Shown: piece after piece, positions 23,954 to 32,237 of the stretch
Numbering within the stretch: position 1 is the stretch's first letter
How the letters are laid out: each line of letters opens with the position of its first letter
NCBI GenBank assembly: GCA_900546355.1
Contig: URCM01000002.1
Location: 1 to 64,000, forward strand
DNA: 64,000 nucleotides
Source: an uncultured Bacteroides sp.
GTDB taxonomy: Bacteria; Bacteroidota; Bacteroidia; Bacteroidales; Bacteroidaceae
Direction of reading: 5' to 3'
Program-made: the position numbers and the translations under genes
Notes under the pieces: generated by a model
Database searches by the model: none
Told to the model about the DNA's origin: nothing
What the model saw: only the letters and a program-made list of their open reading frames with translations

Positions 23954-24033
23954 GTACTAAATGTACATACGTTTAATTGGTTTATATTCAATTGTTTATT
24001 TCTATACCATCGTCTGGTGTGTACTAAGTGTAC
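23954..24033. promoter_or_regulatory. Pair of GTACTAARTGTAC sites (possible operator)
   Basis: GTACTAAATGTAC at 23954-23966 and GTACTAAGTGTAC at 24021-24033: two near-identical 13-bp sites with GTAC/GTAC dyad, 67 bases apart (about 6.4 helical turns), just upstream of the DUF3244 promoter. A binding site for the neighbouring regulator is inferred. Confidence 0.45.
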
Positions 24034-24041
24034 TTGTTTTC

Positions 24042-24073
24042 TTTGGCAGGTTTCTGTTTTATTCTTACGTTTG
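24042..24073 (+). promoter_or_regulatory. Promoter of the DUF3244 gene (TTTG-N20-TACGTTTG)
   Basis: TTTG 24042-24045, 20 bases, TACGTTTG 24066-24073; a full consensus match 27 bases before the ATG. Confidence 0.75.
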
Positions 24074-24100
24074 CGGTGTAATTTTAAAAACGTAAAGAAT

Positions 24101-24475
24101 ATGAATAGATTTTCTTTCTTTTTGTTATTGATTTTGCTGCTTTCTTCACAAGGCATAAACGCTGGTAGCACATCAGGTGGGATGCCGATAGATATTTATG
24201 TTAGTTTTACGGGACCACATTCAGCTAAAGATCATATCATGAGAACACCTGCTGAAGTTCCTGATGTATATTTAAAGGATTACTTTGTAACGTTTGATGC
24301 TTTCAGCAGTGCTTGTACGTTAGAATTGGTAGATACTGAAACGAATGAAACCGTTTACAACCAGGTTATCCCTGCCGGAAGTACATCTTGCCTGTTGCCT
24401 TCTACGCTGAAAGGACGTTATCTTATGCGATTCGTGTTTGAGAATGTGGTTTATTGGGGGTATATTGATTTGTAA
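24101..24475 (+). CDS. DUF3244-like secreted protein, 124 aa
   Basis: Small exported protein with a signal peptide (MNRFSFFLLLILLLSSQGINA, cut near 21) and a single beta-sandwich domain. The pattern TFDAFSSACTLELVDTETNETVYNQVIPAGSTSCLLPSTLKGRYLMRF resembles DUF3244, an Ig-like fold common in Bacteroides next to TPR regulators. No lipobox Cys follows the signal. Function unknown; position suggests a role with the peptide-export genes downstream. Confidence 0.7.
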   Translation: MNRFSFFLLLILLLSSQGINAGSTSGGMPIDIYVSFTGPHSAKDHIMRTPAEVPDVYLKDYFVTFDAFSSACTLELVDTETNETVYNQVIPAGSTSCLLPSTLKGRYLMRFVFENVVYWGYIDL

Positions 24476-24580
24476 AAGCGAATATAATACAGTCGACTTA
24501 TTATATCCAGACCAGACTGGTCAAAAGGAGCGGAAACCGAAAAGCTTATAGAGTAGGTACATTTTGTGAATTATCATATT

Positions 24581-24733
24581 ATGGATAAAGAAACTAAAAT
24601 CCCAAAATTGTCAAAGGATGAAGCAGGCAAACTGCGTGGCGGCTTTTCAATCGAATCCGCCAAAAATGCTACAACCAATATCCGTAAATACTTTTATGAC
24701 ATGATTGCATTGAAGCATCAAGCAGCAACATAA
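24581..24733 (+). CDS. Double-glycine leader peptide precursor (RiPP/bacteriocin-like), 50 aa
   Basis: Read directly from the sequence. The leader MDKETKIPKLSKDEAGKLRGG ends in Gly-Gly at 20-21. The core FSIESAKNATTNIRK plus YFYDMIALKHQAAT is 29 residues. The LSKDEAGKLRGG pattern is that of GG-type natural-product precursors of Bacteroidales, cut after GG by C39 peptidases such as the one encoded at 27184. The core has no Cys, so it is not a lantibiotic or disulfide type; it is amphipathic and basic. It lies 105 bases after the DUF3244 gene and 109 before the receptor. Confidence 0.75.
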   Translation: MDKETKIPKLSKDEAGKLRGGFSIESAKNATTNIRKYFYDMIALKHQAAT

Positions 24734-24804
24734 CCATTTTTACAAAACGTAAGTATATAGTCGTTTTTCTCTAACAAAAGAACGCGTAAAATTAAGAAAA
24801 AGAT

Positions 24805-24812
24805 TAAATTTG
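24805..24812 (+). promoter_or_regulatory. -7 element (TAAATTTG) of the receptor/exporter operon
   Basis: TAAATTTG 31 bases before the receptor ATG at 24843. No good -33. It rules out the TTG at 24810 as start. Confidence 0.5.
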
Positions 24813-24842
24813 CAGATAAAAACATCTGAAAATAATTTGTTC

Positions 24843-27179
24843 ATGAAGCGGTATTTATTACTAATTTTATTATGTGTTTATTCGATGTGCCGGATAATGG
24901 CGCAAGATATGATTTCAGGGAAGGTGGTAGATGAAAATAAGAATCCATTGCCTTATGTGAGCATTGTCCTTCAGCATGTACAAGATTCGTCGTATGTCTG
25001 TGGAGTCACCTCGGATACGGAAGGGGTGTTCCGTTTGCCGGTTCAGTCGGATAGAGAGTATGCGTTATTGGTATCTTATATCGGTTATGTTACCGTCCGT
25101 AAGGCTTGCAAGGCGGGTAATGTCGGAACGATTGTGATGAAAGAAGATGCCGTGATGCTGGAGGAAGTGAATGTGATTGCCTCAAGAATCCGCCACAATG
25201 CGAACGGCTATACCGTTAATCTCCGTTCTTCGGATATACTGAAAGGCAAACAGTCTACTGATGCGTTGGTGTTTCTTCCGGGGATAACCAAAGAAGATGA
25301 CAGTTATAAAATCAACGGGCTTCCTGTAAGTGAGATTTATGTGGACGGTATAAAGCTTGCCAATATGGATGAACTGAAAAATCTTCCGGCGGATATGATA
25401 GAGCGGGTGAAAGTCAACTATCTGGCAGGGAGCAATCAGAATGCGGCTCTGACAGGAGGAACGATTGATATTTCCCTCCGCCAGCCACCCCAAGGCGGGT
25501 ATTACGGCTCTCTGAACGGAGGAGCCACATTCTATCCCGATTACGGGTTCAGTAATGAGAACGTAGGCGGTGTCATCCGTTATCGTTATAAGAATCTGAA
25601 TGTTTATGATAACCTTTCCTTGAATTTCAATCAGCAGGAAGAAACAGCTGACCAAACCGTATGGAACCAGTCGACCGATTTGCGTACGCAAATTGATGAA
25701 GAGACAAAATACCGGGGACACAACATCAACAACCGTTTAAGCCTTACCCAACAGATAAACGGGAACCACTCTCTTGGCGCCAGCTACTATGTGGCGACAA
25801 ACCGGCTTAAGGCATCTTCACTTACCATTGGCAGCCAGGAAAACGCCATCCGCCCGGCTATCGAAAGTAAAGACAATTACCTTGATCAGGAAGCGACCTT
25901 AAAATATACTGCCAAACTTAGCCGGAGAGGGACAACATTGGATATAACAGGTGACTATTTTAACCGTCAGTCGGATAACCGTACAGGCTATTCGTATGGC
26001 GATAACACATCAGATGTATCGGAGGACGAATCTTCACTGGATATGTATAAACTTTCGGTTGACGTGACCGACCCTCGCAGCCAGAAACTGGTATGGAAAT
26101 ACGGTGCGTCCGTGCAGTATATAGTCTCAGACTATCATCCTGCTATCGATGCTTCCAATCAAACCGACCGTTTCCCGACAAGCTCAACCGCAACACGAAC
26201 AAAAGGATTGACTCCGTTGGCGTATGTGTCCGCTATGGGGCAAATCTGGAAAATCAATTACAGTGTAGGCGTGAACTGGCAATTGAATGAAATTAAATAT
26301 AAAACCTTGGATGATGGAATAGAGTCATCGGACACACAATGGGGGATTAATCCGACCGTACAGCTGATGATGCCGTTGGATAAGAAAGGTGAGTATATGT
26401 TGATGCTGAATTATAAGCGTACCCTTGACGACATCCCGTATGCGGCGATTTCGTCTACGGTCCGTTGGAGTGACCCGTACAATTATACGGTTGGCAATCC
26501 CGACTTGAAAGCCCCTACGGCGGATATGCTTATCGCCGGTGCCTCTTTGTTCCGCAATTTGCTGAACCTGACAGCGGTGTATTCGCATACGAAGGACAAC
26601 ATTTATTGGGAAACCAGACAAAGTCCGGACGCATCTGATGTGTTTTATACAATTCCGGTAAATCTTCCATCGGCAGATTTCCATGGCGTGGGAGCGGAAC
26701 TGAATCTGAATCCGGTCAAGCCGTGGAGGATGAAAGCATCCGGTCGTCTGGAAATCCATCCGGAAGATGTTACATTAAACGGCGTCTACTATGGGAAAAC
26801 AAGGCTTCGCCAGTATTATGCCATATATAACACCTTTGCCTTCAACCACGGCTGGGGCGGCATGTTGAACCTGATATGCGAACCGACTTTCAAGACCTAC
26901 GACCGTACTTACCATACTATCTATAATATCGGCGGGCAGGTTTATAAAACGATGTGTAAAGATAAGCTGCAATTGACTTTCATGTTCAATGCTCTTGGCG
27001 ACCGCCGCAAATATGACCGCTATGCCAACGGCAATAAGGTGACCTACGATTTTACTACGCCTGTGCAGTATGTAGGCTTTTCGCTTATATGGAGATTTTC
27101 AGGAGGCAAGCAGGTGAATGTAAATACGATAGAAAGCGGTTCGCAGAACTTTAAGGAAATAAAGGACGTTATTAGATAG
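24843..27179 (+). CDS. Outer-membrane beta-barrel receptor with carboxypeptidase-regulatory-like domain (TonB-receptor type)
   Basis: 778-aa outer-membrane protein. Signal peptide MKRYLLLILLCVYSMCRIMAQ (1-21). A CarboxypepD_reg-like domain (ISGKVVDENKNPLPYVSIVLQ) is at about 24-105. A plug-like domain (ILKGKQSTDALVFLPGI, ISEIYVDGIKLANMDEL-type, about 125-205) precedes a barrel of the family seen in PF14905 proteins, ending YVGFSLIWRFSGGKQ. Four bases separate it from the C39 ABC exporter, so they are one operon. In that setting it could be the outer-membrane exit or a receptor for the exported peptide; which cannot be told from sequence. Confidence 0.85.
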   Translation: MKRYLLLILLCVYSMCRIMAQDMISGKVVDENKNPLPYVSIVLQHVQDSSYVCGVTSDTEGVFRLPVQSDREYALLVSYIGYVTVRKACKAGNVGTIVMKEDAVMLEEVNVIASRIRHNANGYTVNLRSSDILKGKQSTDALVFLPGITKEDDSYKINGLPVSEIYVDGIKLANMDELKNLPADMIERVKVNYLAGSNQNAALTGGTIDISLRQPPQGGYYGSLNGGATFYPDYGFSNENVGGVIRYRYKNLNVYDNLSLNFNQQEETADQTVWNQSTDLRTQIDEETKYRGHNINNRLSLTQQINGNHSLGASYYVATNRLKASSLTIGSQENAIRPAIESKDNYLDQEATLKYTAKLSRRGTTLDITGDYFNRQSDNRTGYSYGDNTSDVSEDESSLDMYKLSVDVTDPRSQKLVWKYGASVQYIVSDYHPAIDASNQTDRFPTSSTATRTKGLTPLAYVSAMGQIWKINYSVGVNWQLNEIKYKTLDDGIESSDTQWGINPTVQLMMPLDKKGEYMLMLNYKRTLDDIPYAAISSTVRWSDPYNYTVGNPDLKAPTADMLIAGASLFRNLLNLTAVYSHTKDNIYWETRQSPDASDVFYTIPVNLPSADFHGVGAELNLNPVKPWRMKASGRLEIHPEDVTLNGVYYGKTRLRQYYAIYNTFAFNHGWGGMLNLICEPTFKTYDRTYHTIYNIGGQVYKTMCKDKLQLTFMFNALGDRRKYDRYANGNKVTYDFTTPVQYVGFSLIWRFSGGKQVNVNTIESGSQNFKEIKDVIR

Positions 27180-27183
27180 AGTA

Positions 27184-29376
27184 ATGGCTCGGTTTCACTT
27201 TATAAAACAGCATGATGCTATGCAATGTGGAGTAGCATGCCTCCAAATGATTTGTAGGTATTATAAAAAGATATATTCCACTGATACATTGCATCAATAT
27301 TGTTTTGCGACCAATGAAGGCGTATCTTTATTGGGTATCAGTGATGCTGCCAAGAAATTAGGGTTACGTACTGTTTGTGGACGTATTACTGTGAATCAGT
27401 TGAATGCCTCATCACTCCCCTGCATCCTCCACTGGAACCAGAACCATTTCGTGGTGCTCTATAAAATAAGGAGAGGGAAAACCTTCTACATCGCCGACCC
27501 GGGCAAAGGGAAAATCAGATACAGCCGGGAAGAATTTAAACAGCATTGGGTGAGCACTTCTTCGCAAGGGGAAGAAAAAGGAGTCGCCATGTTCCTGGAA
27601 CCTACCCCGGAATTTGGTAAGCTGAAAGGGGAAGAGGCGGAAGGCATACACTCGTTCCGCTTCCTAATGGGCTACCTGAAGCAATACCGCCGGTGCTTCG
27701 TGCAGATTGCCTTGGGACTGCTGGTAGGGAGCCTGCTGCAGCTTATCCTGCCTTTCCTGACGCAGGCGATAGTGGACTTGGGTATCAAGCACCAAGATAT
27801 TAAGTTGATTTGGCTGATACTGCTGGGCGAACTGATGATTGTCATCGGACGTACGTCTACCGACTTCATCCGCCGCTGGCTGCTATTGCATATCTCTATG
27901 CGCATCAACATCTCGTTGGTGAGCGACTTCTTCATCAAGCTGCTGAAACTGCCCATGTCGTTCTTCGACACGAAACTGATGGGCGACCTGCTGCAACGCA
28001 TGGGCGACCACAGCCGGGTGCAGTCGTTCCTGACTAACCAGACGCTGGGCGTGATGTTCACCACGTTGAGCTTCCTGATATTCGGTGTCATCCTGGCGTA
28101 TTACAACCTGTCGATATTCACGGTGTTCCTTGCCGGAAGTGCCCTTTACGGAATATGGATAGCTACCTTCCTGCAACGGCGCAAGGTATTGGATTACGAA
28201 CTCTTCGAGAAGCAGGCCATCAACCAGAACAAGACGTACCAGTTCATCACCTCCATGCAGGAAATCAAGCTACAAGATTGCGAGCAACGCAGGCGTTGGG
28301 AATGGGAAGACGTGCAGGCAGACCTCTTCGGGGTGCAGATGAAAGCCCTGAAGCTGCAACAGACACAGGAGGCGGGAAGCATCTTCATCAACGAGGTGAA
28401 GAACATCGTGATTACCGTATTGGCTGCCACCGCCGTCATCCACGGGCAGATGACGCTGGGCATGATGCTGGCGGTGCAATACATCATAGGGCAGCTGAAC
28501 TCGCCCGTAGAGCAGCTGATGGGTTTCATCTATTCGCTGCAGGACGTGAAGATATCCTTGGAGCGCATCAACGAGGTGCACAGGGCGAAGAACGAGGAAA
28601 GCGGAAAGGACTCAAGGGAAGGATTCCCTTCGGAAGACCGCTCTATCGGGATAGAAGGCATCGGTTTCAAGTACGACCCTCATGCCCTGCGGAACACATT
28701 GGAAGGCATTTCTTTCCGCATCCCTGCCGGAAAGGTGACGGCCATCGTGGGGGCTTCGGGCAGCGGGAAGACTACGTTGGTGAAACTGATGTTAGGCTAT
28801 TACCCCGTGATGAAGGGACAGATTACGATAGGCGGAGAGGACATCAACGGCTATAACCTGAAATGGTGGCGCAGGCAATGCGGCGTGGTGATGCAGGACG
28901 GGGTCATCTTTTCGGAATCCATCGCACGGAACATCGCGGTGGACGATGGGGAAGTGGACCTTGACAGGTTGGAACAAGCCGCACGCATTGCCAACATACA
29001 CGATTACGTGATGAGCCTTCCATTGAAGTATAACACCCTGATAGGGCGCGACGGCGTAGGGCTGAGCCAAGGGCAGAAGCAGCGCATCCTGATAGCAAGG
29101 GCGGTGTACAAGAATCCCTCGTTCATCTTTCTGGACGAAGCCACCAATGCACTGGACGCGAAAAACGAAAGGGCTATCGTGGAAAACCTGAATGAGTTTT
29201 ATCAAGGACGTACAGTCATTGTTGTCGCCCACCGGCTTTCTACCGTAAAGAACGCCGACCAGATTGTAGTGCTGGACAATGGCAAAGTGGTGGAGACAGG
29301 AAACCATGCCTCGCTGATAGAAAAGCAAGGAGCTTATTATAACCTGGTGAAGAACCAGTTGGAGTTAGGAAATTGA
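27184..29376 (+). CDS. Peptidase-C39-containing ABC exporter (PCAT, bacteriocin type)
   Basis: 730-aa bifunctional exporter: it cuts the leader of a double-glycine peptide and pumps out the core. The N-terminal C39 peptidase (1-140) shows Cys in HDAMQCGVACLQMICRYY (about 15), His in LHWNQNHFVVLYK (about 87) and Asp in YIADPGKG. Then come six membrane helices (about 165-450). The nucleotide-binding domain has Walker A VGASGSGKTTLVK (about 518), signature LSQGQKQR (about 623), Walker B SFIFLDEAT and H-loop VVAHRLS. The peptidase triad is intact, so it should be active. The adjacent 24581 peptide is the obvious substrate. Confidence 0.95.
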   Translation: MARFHFIKQHDAMQCGVACLQMICRYYKKIYSTDTLHQYCFATNEGVSLLGISDAAKKLGLRTVCGRITVNQLNASSLPCILHWNQNHFVVLYKIRRGKTFYIADPGKGKIRYSREEFKQHWVSTSSQGEEKGVAMFLEPTPEFGKLKGEEAEGIHSFRFLMGYLKQYRRCFVQIALGLLVGSLLQLILPFLTQAIVDLGIKHQDIKLIWLILLGELMIVIGRTSTDFIRRWLLLHISMRINISLVSDFFIKLLKLPMSFFDTKLMGDLLQRMGDHSRVQSFLTNQTLGVMFTTLSFLIFGVILAYYNLSIFTVFLAGSALYGIWIATFLQRRKVLDYELFEKQAINQNKTYQFITSMQEIKLQDCEQRRRWEWEDVQADLFGVQMKALKLQQTQEAGSIFINEVKNIVITVLAATAVIHGQMTLGMMLAVQYIIGQLNSPVEQLMGFIYSLQDVKISLERINEVHRAKNEESGKDSREGFPSEDRSIGIEGIGFKYDPHALRNTLEGISFRIPAGKVTAIVGASGSGKTTLVKLMLGYYPVMKGQITIGGEDINGYNLKWWRRQCGVVMQDGVIFSESIARNIAVDDGEVDLDRLEQAARIANIHDYVMSLPLKYNTLIGRDGVGLSQGQKQRILIARAVYKNPSFIFLDEATNALDAKNERAIVENLNEFYQGRTVIVVAHRLSTVKNADQIVVLDNGKVVETGNHASLIEKQGAYYNLVKNQLELGN

Positions 29377-29392
29377 AAATAGCAAGTAGAGA

Positions 29393-29590
29393 ATGAACCA
29401 GGATTTAGACAAACGGATTGAGCTTCGTTCGGAAAAGGTACGCCGCATTGTGGGCACCATTCCTGCGGCATTGGTACGGTGGAACATCATCGTGCTGCTT
29501 GTCATCGTATGCACGCTGCTCGGGATTGTATGCGCCGTGCCTTATCCTTACGGAGAAGGGGAAAGCATCCTACGGCATATACTCGGTTGA
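29393..29590 (+). CDS. One-helix protein resembling the N-terminus of HlyD-type adaptors, 65 aa
   Basis: Sequence runs MNQDLDKRIELRSEKVRRIVG, then TIPAALVRWNIIVLLVIVCTLLGIVCAVPYPYGEGESILRHILG. The charged N-terminus, RSEKVRRIVGTIP motif and single membrane helix match how Bacteroides HlyD-like secretion proteins begin, but the periplasmic coiled coil and barrel are absent and the frame stops naturally at TGA. It starts 16 bases after the exporter. Either the last stump of a deleted adaptor or a small accessory subunit. The deletion option is supported by immediate convergence on folA. Confidence 0.6.
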   Translation: MNQDLDKRIELRSEKVRRIVGTIPAALVRWNIIVLLVIVCTLLGIVCAVPYPYGEGESILRHILG

Positions 29591-29677
29591 CTATAAACCA
29601 TTTTTATCATCAATTTACCTACCGCAGAAGATACAGGGACTTTAGATGCCTTTGTGTCTTTTGCGATAAGTAAAGCA

Positions 29678-30160
29678 TCAACGTTCGTAATCGACAAAAC
29701 TATAAGCGTATGCATGTTTTTCGTCGGCCGGATGGCTTTCCCGTATGGTTTCTTTCCATATTTCTCTGTCAATTTCGGGAAAGAATACATCCGCTTCTTT
29801 TGTTGCATCTTCAATTTCGGTCAGGCAAAGCCGGTCGGCGATAGCCAGGGCTTCGGCATACAGGCCGGCTCCACCTATGATATAGATACCTTCTTCTTTG
29901 TCGCAATGCGCCAGGGCTTCTTCCAGCGAGTGAAAGCATTCGGCACCCGGAAAGTGGTGTTCCCCTTTACTTAATACGATGTTTCTCCGGTTGGGCAATG
30001 CTCCTTTCGGAAACGATTCGAAAGTCTTTCGTCCCATAATGATGGTATGCCCCGTGGTCAGTGCCTTAAAGCGTTTCAGGTCATTGGGCAACCAATAAAG
30101 TAATTTGTTCTCGAAACCGAGTCCACGATTCCGGTTGATAGCGGCGATGATAGTAATCAT
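29678..30160 (-). CDS. folA: Dihydrofolate reductase
   Basis: NADPH-dependent reduction of dihydrofolate, regenerating the cofactor consumed by ThyA. 160 aa. The canonical start MITIIAAINRNRGLGFENKLLYWLPNDLKRFKALT contains the substrate-binding W-x-N-D. GHTIIMGRKTFESFP is the NADPH-binding segment, and EGIYIIGGAGLYAEAL the G-G loop. The frame extends to 30220, but it would then overlap the thyA stop; the ATG at 30160 is the family's start. Translated after thyA with 19 bases between. Confidence 0.96.
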   Translation of the reverse strand: MITIIAAINRNRGLGFENKLLYWLPNDLKRFKALTTGHTIIMGRKTFESFPKGALPNRRNIVLSKGEHHFPGAECFHSLEEALAHCDKEEGIYIIGGAGLYAEALAIADRLCLTEIEDATKEADVFFPEIDREIWKETIRESHPADEKHAYAYSFVDYER

Positions 30161-30179
30161 GTTTTCGGAGGTTAGAGGT

Positions 30180-30974
30180 TTATACGGATACTTTTCCCGC
30201 GATATGTGGCCACGGGTCATAACCAGTCAGTTCGAAGTCCTCGTATTTAAAGTCGAACATATTTTTGATGTCCGGGTTCAGGTGCATTTGAGGAAGTGGG
30301 CGAGGCTCACGGGTCAGTTGCAGGTCTACTTGTTCCAGGTGGTTCAGGTAAATATGCGCGTCGCCCAGCGTATGGATGAACTCGCCGGCTTCCAGTCCCG
30401 TCACTTGCGCCACCATTTGGAGCAGGAGGGCATACGAAGCGATGTTGAACGGTACGCCCAGGAAACAATCGGCACTACGCTGGTACATTTGCAGGCTCAG
30501 CCGTCCGTTTGCCACATAGAACTGGAAGAACATGTGGCAAGGCGGCAGGTTCATGTTTTTCAAGTCTGCCACGTTCCATGCGTTGACAATAATCCTCCGC
30601 GAATCGGGATTGTGCTTGATGGTCTCTACGGCTTCCGCTATTTGGTCAATGAACCCTCCTTCATAATCGGGCCACGAGCGCCATTGGTATCCGTAGATGT
30701 GTCCTAAGTTTCCGTCCGCATCCGCCCATTCGTTCCAGATGCGCACGCCGTTTTCTTGCAGGTAATGCACGTTGGTATCTCCGCTCAACATCCAAAGCAG
30801 TTCGTGGATGATAGACTTGAGATGCAGTTTCTTGGTAGTTACCAGCGGAAATCCGTCCGCGAGGTCGAAGCGCATCTGGTGTCCGAAGATACTGACGGTT
30901 CCTGTTCCCGTACGGTCATGTTTCTGTATGCCTTCGGTGCGGATGCGTCTGAGTAGGTCTAAATATTGTTTCAT
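30180..30974 (-). CDS. thyA: Thymidylate synthase
   Basis: Methylates dUMP to dTMP using methylene-tetrahydrofolate. 264 aa: [15 protein letters not shown] at the N-terminus, [18 protein letters not shown], active-site Cys in [11 protein letters not shown] (about 146), [20 protein letters not shown] and the C-terminal HIAGKVSV. The frame opens at 31004, inside the -7 box, so the ATG at 30974 is the start. Followed by folA in the classic thyA-folA operon. Confidence 0.97.
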   Translation of the reverse strand: MKQYLDLLRRIRTEGIQKHDRTGTGTVSIFGHQMRFDLADGFPLVTTKKLHLKSIIHELLWMLSGDTNVHYLQENGVRIWNEWADADGNLGHIYGYQWRSWPDYEGGFIDQIAEAVETIKHNPDSRRIIVNAWNVADLKNMNLPPCHMFFQFYVANGRLSLQMYQRSADCFLGVPFNIASYALLLQMVAQVTGLEAGEFIHTLGDAHIYLNHLEQVDLQLTREPRPLPQMHLNPDIKNMFDFKYEDFELTGYDPWPHIAGKVSV

Positions 30975-31001
30975 GCTTGTCGTGTTTGCTTGATTTTCGG
31001 G

Positions 31002-31033
31002 CAAAGGTAATCAGATTCGGGCGAATGCGCAAA
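31002..31033 (-). promoter_or_regulatory. Promoter of thyA-folA (TTTG-N20-TACCTTTG)
   Basis: On the minus strand TTTG is at 31033-31030, then 20 bases, then TACCTTTG at 31009-31002; 27 bases before the thyA ATG. Full consensus. Confidence 0.85.
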
Positions 31034-31459
31034 CATTCTTTTTCAAAGATAAGAATGGATGCCGAGATTTGCCCAATAACTGCTGTTTGAAATGCAGTAG
31101 TCTTACTTTGCCGTTTCATATATCTTCGTAAGCCGGAGCAGATATCTCCGATGGCTGATGCAGTTATATTACTTTGAGTTCGACATAAGCGCTAGAACCA
31201 TTTGTGCAGGGAAAATATATGATTGAAGACAGAATTATAAACATCGGAATAAATCATAACCGTATGGGCGATGTGGGAATTAAGATCATCCTAATTCTGT
31301 TCCATTCAGGAGGTCTCAGATGTTTTTCATGCGGACGGATTAGTAAATGACAGACATTCATACCCTGTAATTCTGTGTGGATAAATGAAATTGTTTTTTC
31401 ATGGAATTTTAATAAAAGAGGGAAAAGGAAGCGTTGCAGATGAAAAATTTAGAGGTCTA
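31034..31459. other. Noncoding region upstream of the ECF sigma gene
   Basis: About 425 bases with no gene-like frame. The first half continues from the thyA promoter. The second half is AT-rich and leads into the sigma promoter. No obvious hairpin, repeat or riboswitch was recognised. Confidence 0.5.
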
Positions 31460-31491
31460 TTGCAAAGGAATGAAACAAATCCTTAAATTTG
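31460..31491 (+). promoter_or_regulatory. Promoter of the ECF sigma gene (TTG-N21-TAAATTTG)
   Basis: TTG 31460-31462, 21 bases, TAAATTTG 31484-31491, followed 31 bases later by the start codon. Confidence 0.6.
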
Positions 31492-31522
31492 TGGCGATGT
31501 ATTTTTATGAACTATTAAGGAT

Positions 31523-32164
31523 ATGATGATACAGTTAAATCAATGGGGTGCTTATCGCTTCTCTACAGATGAGGTCCTATTAGAGGATTTGAAGCAGGAT
31601 AATCATGCCGCTTTCGAGTATTTGTTCAAACGTTTTTATCCCAGGCTGTTAGGGTATGCCGTTCGTTTTGTACAAGATGAAGAAGTGGCTCGTGATATTT
31701 TGCAGGAGTGCTTTATGACCTTTTGGGAACGTAGAAGTTTATTGTCTGCTGTATCGCTCAGTTCTTTGCTTTTCTTAATGGTACGAAATGCTTGTTTGAA
31801 TTACTTGAAACATGGTGCATTGGTCCGTCATATTTCTATTGATTATTTAAACGATTTGGACGGAGAAGAAAAACTTTATTCTGCCGATTTGATGCTGAGT
31901 GCCGACGAGCCAGTATTATACGAAGACTTGAAGCGGCAAATAAACGAAGCGTTGGCACAACTTTCTCCCCGTTCGCGCGAAATATTCCTTCTTAGTCGCT
32001 TTAAAGGATTGAAGAACCGTGAGATAGCGGAAATGCTTGGCATATCGGTTACGGCGGTAGAGAAACACATTTCTAAGTCTTTAAGATTGATTTCCGATTA
32101 TCTGAAAGACAACGCTTCGCATACACATTACCTTATTATTATGTCTTTCTTGCTTTTGAAATAA
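31523..32164 (+). CDS. ECF RNA polymerase sigma factor (Bacteroidetes expansion type)
   Basis: 213-aa extracytoplasmic-function sigma factor of the type paired with FecR anti-sigma and STN-domain SusC receptors. Region 2 runs from about 26 to 95 (DNHAAFEYLFKRFYPRLLGYAVRFVQDEEVARDILQECFMTFWERR). Region 4 is at about 140-195 (LSPRSREIFLLSRFKGLKNREIAEMLGISVTAVEKHISKSLRLI). The start is one of two adjacent ATGs (31523 or 31526). First gene of the 31.5-45.4 kb locus and its presumed activator. No good copy of its own target promoter was identified. Confidence 0.95.
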   Translation: MMIQLNQWGAYRFSTDEVLLEDLKQDNHAAFEYLFKRFYPRLLGYAVRFVQDEEVARDILQECFMTFWERRSLLSAVSLSSLLFLMVRNACLNYLKHGALVRHISIDYLNDLDGEEKLYSADLMLSADEPVLYEDLKRQINEALAQLSPRSREIFLLSRFKGLKNREIAEMLGISVTAVEKHISKSLRLISDYLKDNASHTHYLIIMSFLLLK

Positions 32165-32237
32165 ATTTCGTTGGAAAAAAGCCAAAGGGGTTGGGTAAGT
32201 CTCGTTTCGATTGTTCTATCTATAGAAAACAGATTCT

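Noticed and set aside
28155-28856. 233-aa plus ORF and several minus ORFs over 27.4-29.3 kb
   Set aside because: Out-of-frame shadows of the C39 ABC exporter gene.
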